DNA of 64,000 nucleotides, from positions 45,776-109,775 of the forward strand of contig VCJN01001742.1 in the NCBI GenBank assembly GCA_006384855.1, in the 5' to 3' direction. The translations under genes were made by a program, and so were the position numbers. This DNA comes from Tetraselmis striata. Its lineage: Eukaryota; Chlorophyta; Chlorodendrophyceae; Chlorodendrales; Chlorodendraceae. This document shows, one piece after another, positions 47,701-58,559 of the stretch; the first letter of the stretch is position 1, and every line of letters begins with the position of its first letter. The notes under the pieces were generated by a model. The model made no database searches and was not told the DNA's origin. It was given only the letters and a program-made list of their open reading frames with translations.

Positions 47701-49670
47701 AAGTGGACGGGGGGGACCTCCAGCGCCGCTGCGGTTGACAGGCTGACAACTCCCAGCGAGTACAGGGTCGTCGACACAAAGAAGCCGAGCCGCTGGTCCG
47801 TTTGCTTGGTATGGTAGTTGCTTCCAATGCATTGCTGGCCTATTATACACATGGGACAGCAAAGGCAGAACGTTGGCAGCGACCAGGGACGGCATTGGCG
47901 ATGTACCATTGGTGGGCGAGGCGATGCCCGGGTACGCTGAATTGAGCCCTGGTAGCTCCAGGAGGCCTTACCTTGCTCCATTGCTATCGCAAACTCTGGA
48001 TCAGCTTCGGCGAGCTTCCTGCGAGGACAATGGCGAACTCACATTTCAGCACAGACCTATTTCAGGATGTTGTGGTGCCCAATGTGGGTTGCCACGGCAA
48101 CATACCAGCCAAATTCATGGAAGGCAGTGGTCACAATCAAGTATACACGCAGAGTATGAGGAGCGCATACTTGAAAAAGAGCGTGTACACGCCTGAGCCC
48201 TGTGGACGATAACCGACCTGTGGTGACAGGAATAGGCAACGCTCAGGGTAACTATCACGCCCGGATTGTGCATCACCATATGCCTGTCACTATCAATACC
48301 TTTGCTAGGTCCAGCAGCAGCCAGCATAATTTCCCCTTGCATTAATTGGCCTCTTGCTGACACAAAGAAACGCAGCACGCCGAGTGTGTCCATGGCTATT
48401 GCACGCGCTCTCAAATGTGCTCTGTATGAGCATTCACAGTCGCCCCATGCCGGCATGCCCTACACTGCTTTGAGCCGTCCACTTGCCTGAATGACTTCAT
48501 CTGGAATGCGGTCCTGGATATTGGGGTTGTCAGCCAAAATGGCGGGGTCTCGCCAGCTGGTGATGTTGCATTGGAATATCCTGGCCAGGGTTTTCAGGCC
48601 GAGATGTACCTGCCCATCGTTAAGTCCTGCAGCGAAGCCGTTAATTTCAGTACCACTGGGGGTGTGGTATGGAACATGTTTTACACAGCACCTACCACAT
48701 GCCCCCTACTGCTGCGCCCTGGCCTGAGAGTGTTTGTCGGTGCAAATGCTCCTGGAGACATATTACGCCAAGGCAGCAGGATTGGCCAATGGGTGTACGC
48801 CGCACCTGGCAAGTTGTAAACTGGGCCGAAGGACCCCACCGTCACCGGGAAAGCCTGACAGGTTCCAGCAATCAATGTTAGTTGACAGCTATGGCTATGG
48901 ATGACACCCTGTGTGGCCAGTATCTCCCAGCAGCGGCGCTCAGCCCAAGTAGCCTCCAACAGGCTTAGGCAGGGAGCACTCACCAGGAGGTCCGGGTTTA
49001 GCTGTTTATGTTGCTCGGTGAGCCCGTAGTCTGAGCCGGCAAAATCCACCGACTGCAGCAGTACAGCACGAGTTTTGCAGAGGATTTAGGCTTTGTGTTC
49101 CAGTACATACCTCCCCAAACCCCACCAAGCACTGAAAGGGATGCTTGTCTTTATTTTATCAGCATAGTGCCTCCCCTCCCGGAACAAGCCCTGTACTGCA
49201 ATTATGATGACCTTTTGCAACCTTCGCGATGGAATCTCCCCCCCCCCCCCCCCCCATCAGCATAGTGAACTGATGACGCTAGTATGATAAACTGCAATTG
49301 CGACTGACCTGAGGGGATAGGTCGTCCCCGTCGGGGCAGCCTTTTGGCTCGCCCGGAAGCCGACAAAGACCTCTAGCAGAGTCCAAGCTGCAGATGGAGA
49401 AGCAGGTGGTCAGCTCCGACGGGGCAGGACAAGATGATGAAGGCGGGGTTCTGAGTGGGCAAAGTGGTGCCCGGCAGTAATCCAACGGTGGGGCTGTGTG
49501 ATTCCTCGTGGTCATCCTCACCTGGTGTACGTAAACGTCGACTTCTGGTTGGTGTAGCTGAAGGTCAGAATAAGCTCCTGTGGAATACCAACCAGCTGGG
49601 CGGTGAGCAGCCGCGCCACCAAGCTCTCGACATCTCCGTTTGCATATCGTGGGGAAGAACTCGCAGTGAG
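41772..49670 (-). CDS. Two PstS-like binding modules, one membrane helix and a class I cyclic-nucleotide phosphodiesterase
   Basis: Twenty-four minus-strand exons fit in phase (49522-49670, 49309-49450, 48984-49052, 48806-48854, 48487-48626, 48147-48217, 47694-48018, 47381-47601, 47217-47334, 47008-47089, 46821-46888, 46502-46642, 45830-45984, 45561-45681, 45106-45354, 44825-44965, 44211-44657, 44000-44086, 43848-43904, 43525-43737, 43202-43336, 42719-43111, 42293-42608, 41772-42115). Module 1 shows FAGSD, VYNLPG, IFQCNITSWRDPAIL and RPQGSGVYTLF, the PstS pattern. Module 2 shows VVAVNLPGLTGIKLN and THFNDPML. One helix follows (VVIIGVISGTAAAAVLFLAV), then the phosphodiesterase with YHNAWH, HDADHPGRDN, ATDMANHF, KCADLGH and the invariant Gln in NQIGFFNY. 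The protein probably senses a ligand outside and hydrolyses cAMP or cGMP inside. The intron after 48487 is GC-AG. The exon 1 acceptor (49670 or 49692) and part of exon 47694-48018 are uncertain. Confidence 0.85.
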
Positions 49671-49748
49671 CTCTGTCGGATTCCCCAGAGTGCTGGTGGG
49701 TCATGGGGCAAGAGACCACGCCAACATAACATGGAACCGTACGCACTA

Positions 49749-49787
<39 letters not shown>
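49749..49787. repeat. (TG)n(AG)n microsatellite
   Basis: TG dinucleotides pass directly into AG dinucleotides, about 38 bp in total, just upstream of the first body exon of the phosphodiesterase gene. Confidence 0.9.
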
Positions 49788-49788
<1 letters not shown>

Positions 49789-49799
49789 TCTACGTTAAT

Positions 49800-51215
49800 T
49801 AATAGGCCTAACTAATCCTTAGTTATCATCGTGTCGTCGCTGTTGTCTGCTCATCATATCATTTGTGTACAACTGTTCGAGTAGTCACATATGTGGTCTG
49901 CCGAGGTGGACCCACCCGTACAAATCCAACCCATATACATTCGTCGTAAGTTTGTGGTAACTTGACCTGCTGGAACTACAGCGTACTCGTACTGCTCGTA
50001 CCTCCTACATACTACAGGGTATATGCTTGCGGGCGGTATATATCACTATCATCAGCACTGGTAGTATGCCTTTTGCAGCTAGCTCGTGTAACTAATAATG
50101 TAGTATACAACTACCGTCATCACTACGTATGTACTCCTACTATCTACTACGCACAACGCATCGCTCAGCAGTCGGATATCGACGACGGCATGCCAACTAT
50201 CCAATCTATTAGACTCACTGGTCTATCAGGATGCACATCGAGCAATTATTATAATAGAAATAGACTAGATTAGAGAAGAGTAAATTAGATAATGTGTTGA
50301 TAATTTGCATTTTTTTAACTGACAGATACATCCCAGTCGTAATGCGAATCGATTTCGGATAGCACTAATGGCATTTTCTTATCGTGTACTGGCCATATAT
50401 TTAGAAAATAATACACATATATTTTTCGAAATTAGATAAAGAGACAAGCATGCGTGTGCCGATGCAAAACGATAACGGTCATAGGTGTACCATTCCTCGT
50501 TCCATCAGTCAATCAATGATAACGGTTATCAATGATTATCAGATTGTATCCTTCATGGTACTCGCACCATTACTATTTTTTAGTAAATTACAGGAATTTT
50601 GCAACTTACGGTCATACGTCTACGGTCATATCCTCTCGTATTCCACTTACACAGCCGCACCAAGCTATTCCAGACGCCGGCGAACCTCTGCCGGCTGCCA
50701 AGGAGCCTATATGCAAGGGGCAAAGCCGTGATATCCTCGCGCCGATGCCTGAGAACGGGACGGCGACCGGACGGGATGTACGGCGCACCCGCAAGAAGTA
50801 CAACGCGATGTACTAAGTCGCTATTTCTTGGGGGAGAAACTTTTCTCAAGCGGGAGAAATAGGCCCCTAGAGACGATTTGTCCCGATCTGGCGGCCTTTC
50901 TCCAGCGGGAGAAGTAGCGATTTCTCGTCCTTTTGGCCTCCGCTATTCAGACACGGGCAGCAGTACCTATACGGGAGGAGTACTACCGACATTTCTCCTT
51001 TCTCCCTTATTTGAATACGGCCTTTAGTTGTCGCTGCACATTTGTACCGGCACTGTCTCAGATCGTAATACAGACACAGTGGTAAAGAGTACGTTGCGAC
51101 TTGAATGTGGACCTGGAAAATGGGCCAACGCACGAATAGGTTGGCTAGTCCCAGCTCGACCAGGCCGTCTGTCCGGATGACGACTAGATGTTTCCGTAAT
51201 ACCGGCACTCCTCTA
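49800..51215. other. No gene recognised (probable first intron of the phosphodiesterase gene)
   Basis: AT-rich DNA without supported coding sequence or repeat copies that I can match elsewhere in the window. Confidence 0.4.
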
Positions 51216-51222
51216 AACGGTG

Positions 51223-51458
51223 CATTCCTTGTCCGCTCAGTTGAGCAGTGGTCTTTCATCCAAGAGGTCCGTTGTTCGATTCCCGGTTGATGTAATGCCG
51301 GCCAAGCGTGTCTCGGGTTCACTTGATTGATGCATTTGCCCTTCATGGGCATTGAATGAGGCAACGGGCTATGGCGAGCCTACGCATGCAGTTGGGACAA
51401 AAAGGTACAGTGCTGGGGCGGCTGCGGCCCATGATTACCTGGGGCGAACTTACTTTTA
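51223..51458 (+). mobile_element. tRNA-derived SINE, copy 2
   Basis: Matches 12355-12601 from CATTCCTTGTCCGCTC to GGGGCGAACTTTA-like ends. Box B is TGTTCGATTC at 51273-51282. It differs from copy 1 at many positions, so the family is not young. It lies in what appears to be the first intron of the phosphodiesterase gene. Confidence 0.75.
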
Positions 51459-51459
51459 G

Positions 51460-52640
51460 AATTGTAAACACGAAGCTGGAATGGTACGTTTTTGTCAGAT
51501 GATAGCCCAGTTACGCGATATCGTGTGCATATATTAGTATATTCCGCTGCGCACACCATCCGCGCGATACTCATAGTGATATTCTCGGTTGAACACGTCG
51601 TCCCATGCTGCCTTGTAGTGCGTAAGGGAGCCCGGAAACAGTACAGGTGCATGGGGAGGGGTAGGGCATGGCCACGACCGTCTTACCGAGCCGAGACAGC
51701 GCCGATCGTTAAACTAGTTGAACGAAGTCCTAGCCATACCCCAAGGGTTGCCGCATATGGGCCTCGAGACGAGCCAGCTATTTCGTATATGGCCACTGAC
51801 AGCGATCCCCAGGTATTCGTCGGTGGGGCGGGATTATTTTTTGGCCATTTCGTAGATGTTTCGCTTATCACTACATATTACCTCGAGTAGTCATAGAGGA
51901 CAAGGAATGATATACTTGACTATATGGCTATGCCGCTCAAAAATATGCAATATTGGCGCGTAGGTGGCAAAACTTAGAACGGCGGGGCCTGCCCTAGCCG
52001 TGTTTTGCCACCCTCCAAATATGTTTTGCAATGATGTACACAACATTACGAGTACCTGTACTTGCGGTCAGTCCGAGATATTCCTACCGAAGGAACGAAC
52101 GCCAGGGGTCCGTCCGTTCTCGAGCGGAATAGCGCGGAGCAGCATAATCGGAGCCCGCCTCGTATGCCAGTGTTACATTTATTAACTTGCGTTACATTGC
52201 ACCGTCATTACCTCTGGATATAATACACCTCTGTTTGGCTGCATAACAGGGCCACAACGATTATAGTCGCTAATGCCCCGCACTATTCGGCGTCATAACT
52301 TATTAGGCAAGGGGTCCTGAGACCCCTGGCGATGTTCCTTCCATCATCAGTAGGAATAGATCAGACTGACGGCACTGGTATATTGATTTACTATAGCAGG
52401 CCGCTTTTATTATGGAGACTAAGGCGCGTATCAGTTTTGGTCGTAACCGCAATTTACTCGTACGGGTACCCGAATTTACAGTTGCAGCTCACGGGTGGTC
52501 TCAATCGCTTCACACAGCGTTATTGCATGATTGTCGTATTAATCGCTATCAACCTCAAATCACCCCGATTCGCGGCTCGAGGATTTGCAACCGGCCTCGC
52601 TGGTTGCAAATATCAGGATATCGCGATACCTGTACTTGCG
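51460..52640. other. No gene recognised
   Basis: Short unsupported frames only; no repeat that I can match elsewhere. Confidence 0.4.
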
Positions 52641-52641
52641 A

Positions 52642-53467
52642 CCGACCTAAGGCCTATATGACACGGAACATGCTCTACCGGTAGACCGCTCTGCTGCCGT
52701 AATTTCTACACGCACAGCGCACCACGTCGCAAAAAGCAAATGGCGACTAGCCAATCACCATGTAGTATTTTCACTTTTTCAGTTCCTTTTTGAGCCCTCA
52801 GAACGGTATGACACGGAAACAGCTCTACCGGTCAAACTAGCCGCTACCGCCTAACCGAGCATCGCAGGACCAGCCGCACTTGCTGCTCGGTCTCCTGGGC
52901 TCAAGTCGGTTGACCGCTGTCCGCCGCGACATGAGATCCAGATGGAGACGGGTCAGCGAGGCCAGCGGGGCGATGCCCTTCCGGTCGAAACACGCTAGGA
53001 GGCAGCGCGCCGCTGGGCGCACCGGATGGCGAGACGTGCCGCTGGGACAACGGCATGGCGCCCGGCGCCCAAAAGGATCCACACCACTTGACTGGCCGCT
53101 TGACCGGCCGCCCGTGGCTCCTTGCGGGGCGATTCCGGGCGCGCAGCCATGGCCGTGAGGCGTGGGATCCGTGTACCGCCCGCGCCAAGTTTCGGTGGGA
53201 CTACAGGGAGCGGCGGGCGAGGGGTAGCGCGATGAAGGTGGATTCGCCAGCGACAGGGTGCCGCGTTCAAAATAGAGCGGTAGAGCGGGGAGTGGCATCG
53301 GTATGCCACCCTACCGCCGAAATGCTAGACCGGTCTACCTCTCTAGGGGTGACCGCTCTACGGCCGAAATGCACTTTTTGCGACGTGGCGCGCTGTGCGT
53401 GTAGAAACTACGGCGGTAGAGCGGTCTACCGGTAGAGCCCGTCCCGTGTCATACGGGCCTAAATCGG
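52642..53467. mobile_element. Non-autonomous element with about 100-bp terminal inverted repeats and a GC-rich core
   Basis: The left arm (about 52642-52743) includes ATGACACGGAACATGCTCTA, TACCGGTAGACCGCTCT and TTTCTACACGCACAGCGC. The right arm (about 53369-53467) is its imperfect reverse complement. Inner, weaker copies of the same phrases (52806-52850 and 53275-53365) make the ends partly nested. The core, about 52860-53270, is markedly GC-rich with long open frames on both strands but no recognised domain, so it could be captured host sequence. Confidence 0.65.
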
Positions 53468-54261
53468 CAAAACACATTAATACATTGCGCAGAGCATACA
53501 TGTTCTGCGCAATGTAAGGCTCAGCCGCAAATCTGTGGGTACCCGGAAATCAGCCGAACTTAGCGTGTTGGTCAGCAAGGTGGTCAGCAGTAGGACGAGG
53601 CGCCGCCGTAGTGACCGCCGCCTGCCCATTGCCCGCCCCCTCCCCTAGGCGCGGCGGGAGCATCCGACGCGATGCGCGGTCGCGAGCCCACCTCGTCCCA
53701 CCGTATCGCCTGAAAAACTCACTATGGCAGGAAAGTCTGATGCTAGTCGTTATTGGCGGTCGGTAGTGGTATAAGAGGACCTGTTTGTCGGCAACAGTGC
53801 GATGTGATGCCCCAGGTGGCCAAGTCCGGCCAGTGGCGCCCGGGGCCGCACAGGTCGTCAATGGGCTGCTCCCCACACACACCGCCGTCCCGCACATTGT
53901 ACAGTATCCTGACAAGCCGACGTACGTTTCTTTTTTCGCTCTGTGACTCAAGGGGGCAAGGGGGCTGGAAGATGGACACGGTGCAGGCGGAGACTGGAGT
54001 CTGCGGTTACGACCGAAAGTGACCCTAAACCGCAGCCCGCCGAATCTGCGCTTCGTACGAGAAAATCAGTGCCCGTATACGAAAAGTTACGAATGCGGTA
54101 GTAAATTACGACAGAAACTGCGATGACGCGCCCAAAGCGGCTTCTGGCTACCTCGTACGAGGTACCCGTACTGGAGTAACGACCAAGAATCCGCCTTATT
54201 GATATTTTTACGGTGAATGTATGCATTAAGCGGCGCTTCGCGCCGGGGATTTGTGGAGGTG

Positions 54262-55167
54262 CCCCTACCTCTTGGGTTGAGCCTGGTGCGGGATGCGGGC
54301 CGCTTTCAGCCGGCTTGTAGTGTTGATCTTGTAATACTGTTGTTTCCGGGTAACGTGTAATACTGCTTTTGGCGTTGGATTTGTCAGTGATTTATTTTTT
54401 ACAAGACACGTATTTGTAAAACAGATTGAATCTGCAAGCCGCGTAAAAGCGGGCCGCTGACTACTGGTGTGCATTACAAAAAGGCCAGTACCCAACCCAC
54501 CGCTACAAGTTGTATTACCCCCCCCCCCCCCCCCCCCCAAAATCAGCACTACAAGATCAGCAATACAGTACAGGCGGCCCGCATCCCGCACGAGGCCGCG
54601 CAGGTCGGGCCGGTCGTCAGGTCTACGGGGCGGGCACGCCGCGAATCGCCGCGCCCGCCGCCTGTACTGGCACCGGACGCCGGACGCCGTCGTTCGACCG
54701 TCGCCCGTCCGTCGACGGACGCCGGGCCCCGGGTCGGCGGACTGCCCCCGCACCGCGGCGACCCCTTTTTACAGCATCATTTTACAGGATGTACTTCGAC
54801 TACCGTATAAGTAAGGAATAGTCGCTGGATAGTCTCGCTTGCTGATTCAGCAGTAAAAACGAGCTGCGGTACCGCGTTATTTTGGGGTTTTAGACGAATA
54901 TATGACGTGCCTGGGCTAGAATACACGCGCATCCATTCAGAACAGTAACGTACACGTACCAGTACCGTGAAATCAAACGAGCGAACACCGAACGTATGAC
55001 GGTTCATTCACGAAGCGCGTATGGCAGAGGACGGACGGACGGAGGACGGACGGAGGACGCCTAAAATCCGGGATAAAACCGTATTGTAACCGGTATCGAT
55101 TCTCTCATATTCCAGGCGATTTCGGACGCGGCTCTCCTTTTCCTCCGCTCAACCCAAGAGGTAGGGG
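54262..55167 (-). mobile_element. Family T element, copy 3 (inverted)
   Basis: Bounded by CCCCTACCTCTTGGGTTGAG at 54262 and its reverse complement ending at 55167, and reading as the reverse of 22954-23837 with many substitutions and indels. The outer flank at about 54228-54261 (GGCGCTTCGCGCC, then ATTTGTGGAGGTG) matches the outer flank of copy 1. A C22 run at 54517-54538 replaces the short T/C region of the other copies. Confidence 0.7.
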
Positions 55168-55285
55168 AACTGGTACCCTGTATGTATTTTCACATCAGTA
55201 CTACCGGTACCAAGGCTGCTTTTAACAGGCTTGATCTCTTCATCCTTTAGTAATGCTTGTATTAGTTAGCGGTGGATTTGTTAGT

Positions 55286-55396
55286 GGCCTTTTTGTAATT
55301 CACACTACTACCGTACTGACCTAGTGTGAATTACAAAAAGGCCAGTAATCACTAATCGGGTACCGCTTGATGGGCCGAGCGATTAGTGATTACTGG
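55286..55396. repeat. Two back-to-back perfect inverted repeats
   Basis: Arms 55286-55307 and 55322-55343 (22 bp, core CCTTTTTGTAATTCACAC) pair over a 14-nt loop. Immediately after, arms 55342-55358 and 55380-55396 (17 bp, core AGTAATCACTAATCG) pair over a 21-nt loop. The first arm contains the TTTTTGTAATTCACAC phrase of the family B and T repeats. Confidence 0.8.
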
Positions 55397-55624
55397 CACA
55401 GGTAGCGGCTACGAGTGTACGAGTACATCAGGGCGCTTGCTTGACGACGAAATAAACCGTTTTTCTGGTATTTACTACCGGCCTGTACCCCCCGAGGTGT
55501 TGAAAAATAATGTTTTTACCGATACGGGTCTTTGCCTGTCCCGGTACTGGGGTGAATTATTTAAAAAAAGGCCAGTATATACCGAATCCCCCGCTAAAAG
55601 CAGTACTAAAATAAGATGAAACTG

Positions 55625-56045
55625 CTGTTAGTTCTGTTTGTAGTGCTCATTTGTGAAAGCCATTATGTAATATATAATAAGATAAAACCAGCAAGCCGCT
55701 TAAAACTTAAAACCAGCCAGCACTGTTTTTCCCCGCCCCTGGAGCTGGCAACAATGAAACGTTTAGTTACATGAGCTAGCTGCAAAAGGCGATCAAGAAA
55801 GCACCCGAATAGGCAATAGGAAACATCCACTAGCGAATGGGAGTCGCTACAGCAGTTGCGAGGTGGAAGCAGCACCAGAAGAGGGTGCGGAATGAGCACG
55901 GGCAAACGCATCAGACTTGGCCGTCTGCCGCCCAAGGTACCATGCACGCAAGCAGACTGGCAACAATGAAACCCTCCCTTTCATAGTTGCTGTGAGTTCT
56001 GTTTGTAGTGCGCTTTTGTGAAAGCCCTTATGTAATAAATGAAAC
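55625..56045 (+). repeat. Pieces of retroelement family C 3' tails
   Basis: AGTTCTGTTTGTAGTG followed by TTTGTGAAAGCC and TATGTAATA occurs at about 55629-55675 and 55990-56038, matching the reversed tail at 33545-33600. Confidence 0.6.
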
Positions 56046-56059
56046 CCTCCCGGGTACCA

Positions 56060-56460
56060 GTACTGCGCGCTCGCTGCCTCATCAGACGGCGCAGATTCGT
56101 CTGCCATCCCGTAGCCGAAGCTGCACAGCACGTCCGAGGATCACCCACACACACACGTGCTCGCGTGGCCCGGACTCTGAACCGTGTGCACATCACTCAT
56201 CCATCCCGCCTTATGCGGGATGCGGGCCGCTTTTAGGCGGCTTGCTGTGTTGATTTTCTAATTCTGGGGAACTGCCCTTTTTGTAATTCACACCAGTACT
56301 GGTACACACGGGCACGCGTGGCCCGGACTCTGAACCGTGTGCGCATTACTCATCTATCCCGCCTTATGCGGGATGCGGGCCGCTTTTAAGCGCCTTGCTG
56401 TGTTGATTTTCTAATTATGGGGAACTGCCCTTTTTGTAATTCACACCAGTACTGGTGGAT
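56060..56460 (+). repeat. Two copies of the family B 3' module
   Basis: The first copy, about 56066-56303, matches 11730-11970 closely; a shorter second copy, about 56313-56455, starts within the module at CACGCGTGGCCCGGACTCTG. Both end TTTTTGTAATTCACACCAGT. A tandem pair of 3' ends suggests repeated insertion or slippage. Confidence 0.75.
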
Positions 56461-56699
56461 TTGTTTCTGCCATTTTTGTAATTCACACCAATACTGGGTC
56501 GACTACCGCAGAGCCGCAGTGTAGTCGATACTGGTGTGAAATACAAAAGTCGATACTGGTACGGGTAAGGATTTGTCGCTGGCGATATATATGACGCTCG
56601 GCCCCCCACTGACCCATATGATAGCCGACGATGATGGCCGACCACATGATAATAGAATAGCAGCCCAGGACGGCCGGCCGAATGTTGGCCCATCACCTA

Positions 56700-57420
56700 T
56701 CTGTCTCCTACCCAGGGCCTTCCGTAACTGGGTCGCTGCCTAAACCTGATGTACGGGCTTCACTTGCCAATCATGTCCCCGGGGCGAAGAAAAAAAACTG
56801 GTATATCACGGGACCGACATCTTAAACGTGTAGGAAATCAGTTACGCAATCGTATCGTACTGTTTCGGTCCGCAATCCTGTATTGCTGTCAATTGAAAAC
56901 AGTAATATGCCCTGAAGGCACGTTCATTTTCCTGAATAAATGGGCAATTCACAATCAAAGGATGTCCTGCACAGGGCTCTCCGATATCTATTCGGAGATA
57001 CCAGGTATACGAGTGATGTAGCGCTATATATCTGCTGCCAGTTTTCTTTCAAGAAAAGCCGAATTAGCAAAAACATGTTCTTTCCTATTCTGTTAATCGC
57101 CCGACTTGCATCCGACTACTGCGGACACAGGTTAGTATGGCGAGTCGGAAATCGGGAAAACGATATAAATAAAGGCATAGGCGTGCAGCAAAGCATTTTA
57201 TTTGTTTGGTACCTGGTACCTGGTACCGATATTTCCTGCCAACTACCGGTATACCTGTAGCAAGTAGGATTTAGCGACTACCTGTGTACATTTGCGCACT
57301 TGTACTGACAATATCAGAAGTAAAAGAGCGTGCCGCTGCTGCTGCAACATTTAAGTGCGGGTGCCGCGTCGCGTCATCCTGTTCGAGTAGGCCTTGGTGG
57401 CAGCTGGTAGCTTGAAGGGG
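56700..57420. other. No gene recognised; remnant of repeat family A
   Basis: A reversed, diverged piece of repeat family A lies at about 56705-56793. The rest is AT-rich without recognised features. Confidence 0.4.
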
Positions 57421-57606
57421 TGCGTGCGGGTCAGCAGTGCCGAGTCTCAGATAACTTGGGGAAGGTAAGGCGGTTTGTGACGCGCATACGACTGATGCTG
57501 GCCGTCTTCTGCTGTGACATTAGGGCATAATAATTTGAGTACCGTAAGAGCAGTAGAGCACTTCGTTTTTGGGATATTGATTCGTGGGGTGGGCAGTGGG
57601 GCCCAC

Positions 57607-57756
57607 CCGGAACAGGTCGCCGGTTGTGGAAGAGCCAGCCCCAACGATGGTCGTGGCTGTAACCGCATCGGGTACAGCCGCCAAGAGAACCAAGCAGCTC
57701 CAGATGCAGACAGCTCCGGGCAGTGACGCGTCGCCCCTGCGTCGCGTCCAGTCCAT
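57607..57756 (-). CDS. Signal-peptide exon, probable exon 1 of the phosphodiesterase receptor gene
   Basis: The frame starts with an ATG at 57756 and encodes 50 residues: a short charged N-terminus, a hydrophobic core (AVCIWSCLVLLAAVPDAV), a likely cleavage site after VTA, and TTIVGAGSSTTGDLF, the typical first strand and anion loop of a PstS-type binding protein. A GT donor follows in phase 0. The only downstream sequence on this strand that continues such a domain is the first body exon at 49522-49670, about 7.9 kb away, whose preferred acceptor is also phase 0. The join gives a protein of about 1,460 residues. It is an inference; the alternative is a duplicated exon fragment or a missed intermediate exon. 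Confidence 0.6.
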
Positions 57757-57999
57757 GTCGCCCGCGGCTGTTGTGTGGACGATATTTTGCCCGTGCTGCC
57801 TCGCCGGCGATCGAGCGCCTTCCCACCCGACTGCCGACTTCCGCAGCGTGCCAGTGGCAATAAGCAGGCCCGCCGTGTTGCAATGCGTCTAGCGAGTGGT
57901 ACTTGTAGCAAGAGAGCAGTATTTTTTCCTCTCCACGGCACCCCCTTCCAGGCTCGCAGGCAGGGCGGTTACTGCAAAGGCGGCGTGCGGTGAGCGAGA

Positions 58000-58540
58000 G
58001 AATAATCAGCAGCGCAGACGAAAACGAGCCCCACTAAAGGATCCGTAGTACTAGTACGTGTGCTGTACGAGTCCCCCGCCATATATAAAATTACCTGAGC
58101 TACAGGTACCCGCGAAAGGCGATCAGGAAAAGTAATTCTATCAGTACAGCTGTACGAGTACAGGTGTCCCGTAGGGGATATGCCGGTGAGCCTCGTTACT
58201 ACAGGTACGAGTACTAGTTAATATTACTAAGGGGTTTTTGCAAATTAGGGTACTTTTGGGGTGGCAATTTGCAAAAATGGGGTACTTTTCCATAAATGCA
58301 TTTATGACCGGGATTCTGGGCAAATTGACCATGCGGATTTAACTGCCTCTAAAACTGAAAGTGACGGTGAACTTTCATTACATTGCACAGTCCGATTTTG
58401 CGGCCCGAGCCCGGCGCGCGCGATCGCGCTGCTGTTGGACGCCGGCCCGGCGCCGATCTGCCGCGCGGTAACTCGCGACATCGCCACTGACACCTCGATC
58501 GGAAGCACCAGGCCGCGCTGCGATTACGCCGGGCCGTCTA
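58000..58540. other. No gene recognised; probable promoter side of the receptor gene
   Basis: Region upstream of the signal-peptide exon. No recognised motif, only unsupported short frames and the start of a G-run (58554-58580). Confidence 0.35.
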
Positions 58541-58559
58541 CGCCATGCACGAAGGGGGG

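Noticed and set aside
52837-53298. A 153-residue minus-strand protein
   Set aside because: It lies wholly inside a TIR element in GC-rich DNA with equally long frames on the other strand and no recognised domain.
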